DNA from: Verrucomicrobiota bacterium | Lineage (GTDB): Bacteria > Verrucomicrobiota > Verrucomicrobiia > Verrucomicrobiales > DEV007 | Direction: 5' to 3' | Assembly (NCBI GenBank): GCA_003402735.1 | Contig: QQNE01000020.1 | Location: 1-49,775 of the forward strand | DNA: 49,775 nt | Part shown: piece after piece, positions 1 through 7,842 of the stretch | Layout of the letters: each line of letters starts with the position of its first letter | Position numbering within the stretch: position 1 is the first letter of the stretch | Program-made: the position numbers and the translations under genes | Notes under the pieces: model-generated | What the model was told of the DNA's origin: nothing | Seen by the model: the letters and a program-made list of their open reading frames with translations, nothing else | Databases searched by the model: none

Positions 1-2583
1 GGCGGCGTCGTGCGCGGAAGACTGGCACCAAGCGGAGCTCTCCAGGATCAGGCGGTGGAGATGCTTGGTGGACCAGCCGTGGGCGATGAATTCGGTCGCG
101 AGCCAGTCCAGCAGATCCGGATGAGAGGGGCGCGCGCCCTGAAAACCGAAATCGTTCGGGGTGGCGACGAGGCCACGGCCGAAGTGTTGTTGCCAGATGC
201 GGTTTGCGGCGACCCTGGCCAGGAGGTGCCCGGCCCCGCGTTCTGGATCGGTGAGCCAGCGGGCGAGCGTGGCGCGGCGGTGGCTGGTTCGGGAACCGGT
301 CGGGGCGGGAACCCGCCAGTCTGCGGGCGAGGTGCCTTCCCGGAGGAGGACCTGGAGGAAACCGGGGGAAGCGATTTCCTTTTTCTGCTTGGGGTTTCCG
401 CGTTCCAGGAGATGGACTTGCGGATAGAAGTGGGGATAGCCGCGGCCGTCGGCGTGGTGTTTCAGGGGGGGAACCCCTTCGGAACAGATCATCACCGGGC
501 GGAGGTCGGGTTGGGGGCGGGTGGAACGATGGGTTTCCAGGGCGGCGTTGCGCGCTTTCCATCCGGGATCCGTGGCAAACCAGGCGCGTCGGAGAACTTC
601 GATTTGGGTTGGGGACAGGTTTTTGGGGCCGTTCTGTTTGAGGTGGAGCAGGGCGGAGGCGAGGGGTTCGGCCAGACCGTCCCCGGCGCTGGGAGCCGTG
701 GAGGCGCTCTGGGTGGAGGACAGCCGGATCCGGCCCGGGCTGTGTTGTTGGTTCACGTGGAACCGCATCCGGACGGTGAGGCGGGAATCGGTTGGGAGGG
801 GTGTTTCCCAGGCGAAGACGGCGGCTTGGTCCCGACCGATGCCCCCGAGGTCGACGGCCCAACCGCTGGATTGCGGGTCGGCATCGATGGCGCTGGCCGC
901 AGAGAGACCGCCGCCATTCTGCTGATGGGTGGCGCGGACAGAGGCGATGGGGAGGCGGCGCGGTGGGCTTTTGAGATCTTGGGCAGGGCGGGCGGAGACG
1001 GTCAGATCGCTGAGGGCAAAGTTGCCGTTGGGGGCGCGCCCGGGACCCTGGTGGGGCAGGGAGGGGTGGGTGAGAGTTTCGAGGCGGAGGGCGGAGGTGC
1101 CGGCCGCCACCTCGATTTCCGCGGTGTATTCCTCGTGGGCAGGGGCGGGTGTGGTGGCGAGGTGGGACCCGTCAGGTTGGGGGATGAAGTTGGTCCCTTC
1201 CTTGGCGGTGAGGGAGACGGGCTTGAGAATGTGCCAGGGGGAGGGGAGGACGAGGCTGGTCCGTGCCGGTGACTGGAGCCAAGCCGTGAACGCCGGGGCA
1301 AGCGAGGCTTCGTGGGCGGACAGAGCGGAGGTGAATTCCCGTTCCCGGCTGGTCCATGGGGCGAGTTTTGCAGGGTAGGATTCGGGGTAGAATTCCAGCT
1401 GCGTCTCCGAGCGGATTGCGGCGGTGAACGTGGCAGCGAGAGCGTAGTAATCCCTGGCCGGGATGGGATCATATTTGTGGTCGTGGCAACGGGCACAGCC
1501 GATGGACAGTCCGAGGAACGCGACGCCGGTGGTGCCGACCATATCATCCAGCTCATCATAACGGGCCGACTCGAATTCTGCTTCGGTGAGTTGGGTGGGA
1601 AAAACGCCCGCGGCGAGGAAACCGGTGGCTTGCAAGGCGAGTGGTTGGTCAGGGGCGAGTTCATCTCCGGCCAATTGCCAGGCGGTGAACCGATCCCAGG
1701 GGAGGTCTGAGTTGAATGCTTGGATGAGGAAATCCCGGTAGTGGTAGGCCGAGGGGCGGTCGGAGTCGTGCTCAAAACCTGAGCTCTCCGCAAAGCGGGC
1801 CACGTCCATCCACAGGCGGGCTTGGTGTTCCCCAAAGGCGGGAGAGGCGAGGAGGGAATCGATGAAGCGGGTCCAGGCATCTGGGCGCGGGTCTGTAAGG
1901 AAGGCATCCACGGCTTCGGGCGTGGGCGGGAGTCCGGTGAGGGAGAGGGCGGCGCGACGTGCCAGGGTGCGGCGGTCGGCCTCCGGATTTGGGGTGACCC
2001 CGGCGGCGGTTTGGGCGGAGGACAGGAAACGGTCGATGTCCCGACGCGGACCCGTTGTGGAGTTGGCAGGCGGTGGCGGAGGGGTGAAGGCAAGGGGCCG
2101 GAAGGACCAGAAATCACGATCGGAAGCGGTGACGGTGAGTTCGGCGGGTGGCAGGCTGGTTTCGACGAGTGGGCGGTCGTAAGGGGCGCCGAGTTCGATC
2201 CAACGGCGGAAGGCTGTCAGGGTCTCTTCCGGCAACCGGGGTTTCTTGGCAGGCATGAAAGGCTCCTCGTCATGGCGGATCAGGGCGAGGAGGAGGCTGT
2301 CAGGAGGAGAGGAGAGACTGATGGCGGGCCCGGAATCGCCGCCAGTCAGGAGGGCTTCCCGCGAGGCGAGCGAAAATCCGGCACGGGTTTTCTCGCCGCC
2401 ATGGCAGTCGAGGCATTGGGCCTGGAGGACGGGCCGGATGGAGGCAGTGAAGAGGGCGGTGCCGGCCTTCATCCGGGCGGCGTGGTCTGCGGGCAGGGCG
2501 GGCGATGGCGATTGCGCTGGGGCGGCAAAGGGCCAGATCAGGAGAAGAGTGAGGAGGAGGCAGAGTTGCACGGCGTCCGCCAA
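1..2583 (-). CDS. PSD1/DUF1549/DUF1553 planctomycete-type cytochrome c protein (partial, C-terminus off left edge)
   Basis: This open frame runs off the left edge, leaving about 860 residues. It begins with a hydrophobic signal peptide (LCLLLTLLLIWPFAAPA). A single haem motif CLDCH follows at about 2415-2401, in the context typical of the planctomycete cytochrome C domain. Next come the DFWSFRPL segment, the DUF1549 region (around RRDIDRFL and LWMDVARFAES) with a second Cys-rich GCARCHDHKYDP motif, an inserted beta-rich region, and DUF1553 (ANRIWQQHFGRGLV, PSHPDLLDWLATEF). In Planctomycetes and Verrucomicrobia such proteins are secreted, usually sit next to a DUF1501 protein, and have no settled function. 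The start is TTG at 2583 or GTG at 2571; the upstream Hsp33 stop lies in the same frame, so nothing further upstream is possible. It is the last visible gene of the FKBP-SLOG-Hsp33 run. Confidence 0.88.
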   Translation of the reverse strand, partial: MADAVQLCLLLTLLLIWPFAAPAQSPSPALPADHAARMKAGTALFTASIRPVLQAQCLDCHGGEKTRAGFSLASREALLTGGDSGPAISLSSPPDSLLLALIRHDEEPFMPAKKPRLPEETLTAFRRWIELGAPYDRPLVETSLPPAELTVTASDRDFWSFRPLAFTPPPPPANSTTGPRRDIDRFLSSAQTAAGVTPNPEADRRTLARRAALSLTGLPPTPEAVDAFLTDPRPDAWTRFIDSLLASPAFGEHQARLWMDVARFAESSGFEHDSDRPSAYHYRDFLIQAFNSDLPWDRFTAWQLAGDELAPDQPLALQATGFLAAGVFPTQLTEAEFESARYDELDDMVGTTGVAFLGLSIGCARCHDHKYDPIPARDYYALAATFTAAIRSETQLEFYPESYPAKLAPWTSREREFTSALSAHEASLAPAFTAWLQSPARTSLVLPSPWHILKPVSLTAKEGTNFIPQPDGSHLATTPAPAHEEYTAEIEVAAGTSALRLETLTHPSLPHQGPGRAPNGNFALSDLTVSARPAQDLKSPPRRLPIASVRATHQQNGGGLSAASAIDADPQSSGWAVDLGGIGRDQAAVFAWETPLPTDSRLTVRMRFHVNQQHSPGRIRLSSTQSASTAPSAGDGLAEPLASALLHLKQNGPKNLSPTQIEVLRRAWFATDPGWKARNAALETHRSTRPQPDLRPVMICSEGVPPLKHHADGRGYPHFYPQVHLLERGNPKQKKEIASPGFLQVLLREGTSPADWRVPAPTGSRTSHRRATLARWLTDPERGAGHLLARVAANRIWQQHFGRGLVATPNDFGFQGARPSHPDLLDWLATEFIAHGWSTKHLHRLILESSAWCQSSAHDAA

Positions 2584-2622
2584 GCCACGGCCTGCTGGGC
2601 CGGGATCTTTCGGGACGAATCC

Positions 2623-3489
2623 TCAACCGGCGCAGCGCCGTTGCATTTCTTCCAGTTGTTCCCGGCTCAAGCGGCGGGAAGTGCCGCACCGCGGGCAAGT
2701 GACGGAGATGGCTGGGTCCCCCTGGAAGAGGTCTTCGATGCCGTTGGCGATGAGCGGGGCCAGGGCCGGGAAGATTCGCTCCAGGCTGCAGCCGCAGTGA
2801 AAGCGAAATTGGCGGGTCTCCAGGAGGCTGAGTTCCTCGAGTTGATCGAGCTGGCGAACCTCGTCGGTGGTGAGGGAGTCGAGCCAACCGATGTCGCAAT
2901 CCGGTTGGGCGCTGATCATGACGTAATCCTCGTCGTTCACCTCGAAAATCCGGGCCCGACGTTGCTCGCTCATCCGGTAGAAGTGCTCGACTGCGGGAAA
3001 TACCTGCCCGTGTTCGAGGGGAACGGCGCTTTGCCGCGGATGTTCTCCCTGCACGGTGGTTTGGGCGTGGAAGAGACCGCGCGGCGCTTGCTTGACGTCG
3101 TGAGTGAAGACGCGCCCGATGACGCTCTCCGCCAAACTTCCGGCCGTGACGAAGACGTTACAGAGGGGGCTTTGGAAATTCAGGGTCCAGGCGTGGGTCT
3201 CCCTCCACGGCCGGGTGGTGGAGTGGAGGACGACCGCGGCCAGGGCGTGTTTGAGGAGGCTGTCGTAAGGTTCTTCCTGGGTGATTCCCTGATCGAGCCA
3301 GTGCAGATAGTAGTCCACGTAAAGGGGCGCGAAATCGGCACGCACCGCCAAGGCATTGCGGCCGCGCACGAAAAGGCTGGCCACCTTGATTGGGCTGGGG
3401 GCATCGTTGACGGGATTAGTTTCGCTGGAGGACACGCTGCACAGAGCCTTATTGAGGGAAGTGGACCGATCAAGAACCAATCTGTTCAA
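2623..3489 (-). CDS. hslO: Hsp33 family redox-regulated chaperone
   Basis: The product is 288 aa, the usual Hsp33 length. The C-terminal zinc domain is clear: HCGC, then about 30 residues, then CPRCG, matching the CxC...CxxC redox switch that releases zinc and activates the holdase under oxidative stress. The conserved YxxSEQ segment (FYRMSEQ) is present, but the N-terminal substrate-binding part is divergent from the E. coli type (no obvious glycine-rich G-N-G loop). It is a cytoplasmic protein by lack of a signal. Its ATG overlaps the stop of the upstream SLOG gene by four bases (ATGA), so the two are likely translationally coupled. Confidence 0.88.
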   Translation of the reverse strand: MNRLVLDRSTSLNKALCSVSSSETNPVNDAPSPIKVASLFVRGRNALAVRADFAPLYVDYYLHWLDQGITQEEPYDSLLKHALAAVVLHSTTRPWRETHAWTLNFQSPLCNVFVTAGSLAESVIGRVFTHDVKQAPRGLFHAQTTVQGEHPRQSAVPLEHGQVFPAVEHFYRMSEQRRARIFEVNDEDYVMISAQPDCDIGWLDSLTTDEVRQLDQLEELSLLETRQFRFHCGCSLERIFPALAPLIANGIEDLFQGDPAISVTCPRCGTSRRLSREQLEEMQRRCAG

Positions 3490-3995
3490 TCCGCCGAGTC
3501 GGCCTCCGGATCGCCCTGGTCCAGGAGGGCTTCGTCGAGGACGCGGGTCACGAAACGGCCGATGTCAGGTTCGGTGGAGGCACGGGGACCGGCGATGTTG
3601 AGTTCGGCCACCTGATACGCCTGGAGAAAGCGAAGGAGAATCTCGGCGTGGGGTTCCTCGACGGCGGCGCTGAGGTGGAGTCGGGGCTTGCCGAGGGCGG
3701 CCGCCTCGTTCCAAGTGAGGAGCGATCCGCCGGTGGGCTGCGCGCTCAGGGTGAAGAGCACGGTGGCGTCAGAGTCGCGCACATTCCACCGGGTGCGGAC
3801 GGCGTAATTTGGGGACGGGGTTTCGCGGAGTTGGAACCGGGGATCGATGACCCCGTTTTCGGCGAGGCGCCCGAGAGGGCACCAACCGCCGTGAGGGACC
3901 TGTTGGGTGATGGCCCAGTCCAGAGCCGCCCAGTCGGCCCCTGTCTGGCCACCGGAAATGATCTTTGTGAGAATGGGCCCGGAGCGGAGCCTCAC
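3486..3995 (-). CDS. Circularly permuted YpsA-like SLOG protein (formerly 'putative molybdenum carrier')
   Basis: This 169-residue protein carries the family signature near the N-terminus, [17 protein letters not shown], followed by [13 protein letters not shown] and a C-terminal LNIAGPR. These fit the family once annotated as a molybdenum-cofactor carrier and now placed with the circularly permuted YpsA SLOG proteins, predicted to bind nucleotide-derived ligands. The biochemical role is unknown. It overlaps both neighbours by four bases (ATGA with the FKBP gene upstream and with hslO downstream), so it is embedded in a protein-folding operon. Family call is firm; ligand and function are open. 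Confidence 0.85.
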   Translation of the reverse strand: MRLRSGPILTKIISGGQTGADWAALDWAITQQVPHGGWCPLGRLAENGVIDPRFQLRETPSPNYAVRTRWNVRDSDATVLFTLSAQPTGGSLLTWNEAAALGKPRLHLSAAVEEPHAEILLRFLQAYQVAELNIAGPRASTEPDIGRFVTRVLDEALLDQGDPEADSAD

Positions 3996-4672
3996 TGGGC
4001 GGGAGGATTGACGGCGAGAAGCTCCACTTCGAAGACGAGGGTGGAGAAGCCGGGAATCCGCGGAGGGCTGCCTTGTTCGCCGTAGGCGAGGTTGTAGGGA
4101 ATGACGAACCGATATTTCTCGCCGACGGACATCAATTGGACGCCTTCGGTCCAGCCGGGGATGACCTGGTCCAGGCCGAACTCGATGGGCTCGCCGCGCT
4201 GAACGGAACTGTCAAAGACGGTGCCGTTGGTGAGGCTGCCGGTGTAGTGGACCTTGACCTTGTCCGTGGCCTTGGGCTTGGCTCCGCCCTGGGCGGCCTT
4301 GATCACTTCGTATTGCAGGCCGCTGGCGGTGGTTTTGACTCCTTGTTTCTGCTTGTTTGCCTCCAGGTAAGCGGCGTTTTTCCGCTTGGACTCATCCGCC
4401 ATGAAGCTGCGGAGATCTTCAAAGGTCTTCTTGATCTCGTCGTCGGTCGCGAGGTGTTTCTTGCCCTCGAGCACGGCGCGGAGAGCTTCGGAGAACTTGT
4501 CCGCATTCAGCTTGATGCCATCCTGGGTCAGGTCGCGGGCGATGGAGGTCCCGAACGCGATGCTGGCGCGGTCCGTCAGGTCCTGATTTGCGTCCTGGGC
4601 CGAGAGCGGGCAGGAGAAGGCGGCCGAGCCGCAGAGGAGGGAGAGCGAAATCCGGAGGGTTTTGGAACACAT
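3992..4672 (-). CDS. FKBP-type peptidyl-prolyl cis-trans isomerase, exported (FkpA/Mip-like)
   Basis: The protein is 226 aa. It has an N-terminal signal peptide ([19 protein letters not shown]), an alpha-helical FKBP_N dimerisation region (about residues 30-105) and a complete C-terminal FKBP domain (about 120-220) with [23 protein letters not shown] and [11 protein letters not shown]. Proteins with this architecture catalyse prolyl isomerisation and act as folding helpers in the periplasm. It is the first gene of the leftward run with the SLOG protein, Hsp33 and PSD1 cytochrome, so the run combines cytoplasmic and periplasmic protein-quality functions. The promoter must lie in the 151-bp divergent gap shared with the PAS sensor. 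Confidence 0.93.
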   Translation of the reverse strand: MCSKTLRISLSLLCGSAAFSCPLSAQDANQDLTDRASIAFGTSIARDLTQDGIKLNADKFSEALRAVLEGKKHLATDDEIKKTFEDLRSFMADESKRKNAAYLEANKQKQGVKTTASGLQYEVIKAAQGGAKPKATDKVKVHYTGSLTNGTVFDSSVQRGEPIEFGLDQVIPGWTEGVQLMSVGEKYRFVIPYNLAYGEQGSPPRIPGFSTLVFEVELLAVNPPAQ

Positions 4673-4823
4673 AGGGCCCCCACCATCCCGCGATGGCCCG
4701 TCAGGTCAAGGGGAAAGCCGTGAAATCCGAGGGGGGCTTTGCGAGGGTTTCCATCGGCTCCCTGACCGATTTCGATCTTGTCCGGGGTGTTTTTTCGTTT
4801 ACCCTCTTCGTCCACTCCCTACC

Positions 4824-7721
4824 ATGGTCGATGTTTCCAGCGCCTGGACTGTTGGACGCAGCGCACTCGTTGTGCAGCGCGATCCGGGCGTGCGGGCTCG
4901 GGTTTGCAATCTGTTGCGCCGCCACGGGTTCGTGGTCGATGCCTGTGCGACGCCTGCCGAGGGGGTTGCGGCCTATCGGCATCAGGCTCTCGTGGTCACG
5001 AGCACGGAACGGGATGTTCTGCTGCCGCACGGATTGATCGGCTGGTTGCGGGAGCAGCCGGTCCTGGAGGAAGAGCGGCCCTACGTCCTGGCCATCGGAC
5101 ATCCCGGGCCGGTTGAATTCGCCGAGGGGACGGCGGCCCGGGCATGGGATGGGATTGTGTCGCTGCCCCTGGATTCGGCGGATCTGGAGAGCCGGTTGGT
5201 TCTCTTTGAGCAGTGGATTGCCAATCGGCGTCGGGCCAAGGCGGGTCCCGCCGCTCCGGGGTATGCGGTGCCGTTGGTTCAATTGGCGACCAAGCCGCAG
5301 CCGGTCAAGCCGCCGGTGGCGCCGCTTCCGCCCACGGCAGGGGCCGGCCGCAGCTCGTTGCCCGCCGCCTTGCCCGCGCCGGTGCCGCCCGTTCATCGGG
5401 TTCCGGTTCCCGCCGAGTCCCCGGGCATGACGTCAGCGGAGCAGTTGCGGATGTTGATCGATCATTCGCCGTTGGCGATGGCGCTCTGCGACCGGGAGAT
5501 GCGCTACGTGGTGGTGAACGAACGATGGAAGCGGGACTTCCGATGGAACGGTTTGGAACCGAAGGGCCACTCGCACCAGGAATTCTTCAAGGACCTGGGT
5601 TCGGCTTGGCCGGTGAGTTTGGAACGCGCGTTGGAAGGGACGCCGCAACGCCGTGCGGATGATCAGTGGATCGCCGGCGACGGAACGGTGCACCGGGTGA
5701 GCTGGGATCTGCAGCCCTGGGTGTTGGCTGGCGGGCAGGTGGGCGGGGTTACCCTGACTTGCGAGGTTCTTGCGCCGCGGCGCGGGACCGGCCAGGTGCA
5801 GGAGGATTGGGAGCAGGCCGGGCGCGTTCTGCTGGAGGGGAGTTTTGCTCCGGTGGTCACGCTGGATCTGCGGGGACAGATCGTGGCCGTGAACGGAGCC
5901 GCGGCCAACCTGACCGGTGACCGAACCGGGCGGAGTTTGCCGGGGTTCTGTTTCTGGGAGGTGTTTGTGGAGGAGAGCCGTCGGGAGACGGTGAAAATCG
6001 AGTTTTTGGCGGCCGCCCAGGAGAGCCGGGAGCAGAGTCGATTTGCCTTTCCGCCCAGTTTCGTGGAGCGGCTGCAGGTGGGGCAGCGGGTCCGCAAGGT
6101 GGCCTGGGCCAACACGCCCCGTTATGATGTGGGCGGTCGTCTTGCCGGGGTCTTCTGCTTCGGTGTGGTGCTGCCGGATAGCACGGGGGATACGGCGGAG
6201 TCCGCTGCCGGGACGGTGACTTCGGCGCAGGTGTCACCCAAAATCCTCGACCACGTGCCTTTCGGGCTGATCCTCCTCGATGCCCATCGCAACACGATGT
6301 TCGCGAACCGGGAACATCGCGCCTTGCTCGGGATCGATGTCGAGGATTTCGCGGACATTGAACATTGGGTGGCCGCGGCGGCTCCGCGTCCGGAGTTGGG
6401 GATGGAGGTCGCGCGCGAGTGGCGGGAAACCGTTTGGCGGCGGCAAGCCACGCAAACGCTGACGTTGCGGGCCTCTGACCAATCGCTGCGGGAAATCGAG
6501 TTTCGTCCGCGGCCGAGCGTGGATGGAGGGATGATCCTGACGCTGTTCGATGTGACGGAACGGCGCCGCGAGGAGGAGGCGCGGCGGGTGAGCGAGGCGA
6601 AATTCCGGGCCTTGTTCCGCGGGGCGGGGGCGGCGATCGCGCTGGAGGATCCGAGCGGCCAGCTCCTCGATGTGAACCCCGCGTTTGAGGCGATCACCGG
6701 AACGACTCGCCAGGAAGTGCGTCGCAGTGGGATGCGGGACTGGGTGCATCCGGAGGATTGGGCGACGGTGGAGAAGGCGTTGCAGCAGAGCGAGCAGCGC
6801 GTCGGGAATTCCGTGGCCCCCGTCCAGGGAATGGAGATCCGGATCCGAACCCGGGAGAGCGGGGAAATCTGGGGACGGCTGAGTGTTTCCCACATTGCGG
6901 ATCCCGCGGACCGGATGGTTTTCAATGCCTATTTCCTCACCGAGACCCGCGCGGAGCGGGCGGCGGACGGGGATCTCGAGGCGACTCGGACTCGTCCCGA
7001 GCCCAGGGCGCTGTTGCGTGCCCTCCCGGATTTGATACTCATGGTCGATGCCGAAACCAGGATTCTGGATCTGATTCCGGCTGAATCCGGGATTCTGGTG
7101 AGGGAGGAGGAGAGCGCCAAGGGCCGTTTGCTCGACGAGGTGATTTCCGGTTTTCACGGTCTGGGCAGGGAATTGGTCGGCCAAACCCTGGCCAGCCAGT
7201 CCCTCTCCCTGCACGACTTGACGGCCGATTTGAACGAGGGCTTCCTGCGCCGTTTCGAAGCCCGCTTCGTGACGTCCGGAACGGATCACTGTGTCATTGT
7301 CATCCAGGACGTGACCGCACTGCATCAGGTGAAAACCGCCCTGCAGCGGCACGCCTCCATTTTTGAACATAGCTGCGATGGGATCCTCATCGCCGATGCG
7401 GGGGGAATGATCATCGACTGCAATCCCGCCGCGGTTCGTTTGTTTGGCCGGGAGCGGGAGGCCCTTCTCAAGCAGGCGATGGCCGCGTTGTTTGCCCCGC
7501 AGGATCGATCCGGGTTCAACCGTAGGGTGGCGGCCGCATTGGCCGGAACCGGTTCCTGGTCGGGGACGACTCCCTTTTTTCGCGGCGACGGATCTCAGGG
7601 GATGTGCGTGGTCCATTACGTGGTGGTGCCGGATGAGGCGGGCCAGTCGGCCTTCATCATCGGGACCAACCGCGAGGTGCCGTTGGGCGCAGCGGGATCG
7701 AAGGGGATGGAATGGTCATAA
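4824..7721 (+). CDS. Multi-PAS sensor protein with degenerate N-terminal receiver-like domain, no output domain
   Basis: The 965-residue product starts with a Rossmann-like receiver domain (about 12-136) in which the usual phospho-acceptor strand is replaced by ALVVTSTERD, so it probably cannot be phosphorylated. A Pro/Ala-rich linker follows (about 138-200). Then come six PAS-like modules at roughly 205-317, 335-447, 474-582, 591-709, 730-835 and 843-956, the fourth and sixth the most typical (DVNPAFEAITG; DCNPAAVRLFG). No HisKA, HATPase, GGDEF, EAL or DNA-binding domain follows, and no transmembrane segment is evident. I chose ATG 4824 because the receiver fold begins just after it; the frame is open upstream to 4662 but that part overlaps fkp. 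Probably feeds the hybrid kinase encoded next. Confidence 0.82.
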   Translation: MVDVSSAWTVGRSALVVQRDPGVRARVCNLLRRHGFVVDACATPAEGVAAYRHQALVVTSTERDVLLPHGLIGWLREQPVLEEERPYVLAIGHPGPVEFAEGTAARAWDGIVSLPLDSADLESRLVLFEQWIANRRRAKAGPAAPGYAVPLVQLATKPQPVKPPVAPLPPTAGAGRSSLPAALPAPVPPVHRVPVPAESPGMTSAEQLRMLIDHSPLAMALCDREMRYVVVNERWKRDFRWNGLEPKGHSHQEFFKDLGSAWPVSLERALEGTPQRRADDQWIAGDGTVHRVSWDLQPWVLAGGQVGGVTLTCEVLAPRRGTGQVQEDWEQAGRVLLEGSFAPVVTLDLRGQIVAVNGAAANLTGDRTGRSLPGFCFWEVFVEESRRETVKIEFLAAAQESREQSRFAFPPSFVERLQVGQRVRKVAWANTPRYDVGGRLAGVFCFGVVLPDSTGDTAESAAGTVTSAQVSPKILDHVPFGLILLDAHRNTMFANREHRALLGIDVEDFADIEHWVAAAAPRPELGMEVAREWRETVWRRQATQTLTLRASDQSLREIEFRPRPSVDGGMILTLFDVTERRREEEARRVSEAKFRALFRGAGAAIALEDPSGQLLDVNPAFEAITGTTRQEVRRSGMRDWVHPEDWATVEKALQQSEQRVGNSVAPVQGMEIRIRTRESGEIWGRLSVSHIADPADRMVFNAYFLTETRAERAADGDLEATRTRPEPRALLRALPDLILMVDAETRILDLIPAESGILVREEESAKGRLLDEVISGFHGLGRELVGQTLASQSLSLHDLTADLNEGFLRRFEARFVTSGTDHCVIVIQDVTALHQVKTALQRHASIFEHSCDGILIADAGGMIIDCNPAAVRLFGREREALLKQAMAALFAPQDRSGFNRRVAAALAGTGSWSGTTPFFRGDGSQGMCVVHYVVVPDEAGQSAFIIGTNREVPLGAAGSKGMEWS

Positions 7722-7767
7722 AGGCTTTTCGCGAAATTTCTGCAGCAAGCTGATGGACTAGAATTTT

Positions 7768-7803
7768 AGATGGTTTATCCCATCTCCTGGAAGCAGGTCT
7801 TTT
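7768..7803 (+). terminator. Possible terminator after the PAS sensor gene
   Basis: Two short hairpins stand in tandem in the 121-bp gap: AGATGG-TTTATC-CCATCT at 7768-7785 and CCTG-GAAG-CAGG at 7786-7797, the latter followed by TCTTTT. The stems are only 6 and 4 bp, so this is a weak or partial terminator; an alternative bulged stem pairs 7790-7797 with 7804-7812. Confidence 0.35.
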
Positions 7804-7842
7804 CCTTGCTTCTTGCAAACATCAAAACCAGGAAGTTTAGAC

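Noticed and set aside
1002-2117. 371-aa minus-strand frame inside the PSD1 gene
   Set aside because: Pro/Ser-rich shifted frame of the same strand; the true frame runs past the left edge and shows the family motifs.
10-3615. Long plus-strand frames over the PSD1 cytochrome, Hsp33 and SLOG genes
   Set aside because: The minus strand holds CxxCH, DUF1553 and the Hsp33 zinc motif; the plus frames are Gly/Arg/Glu-rich shadows.
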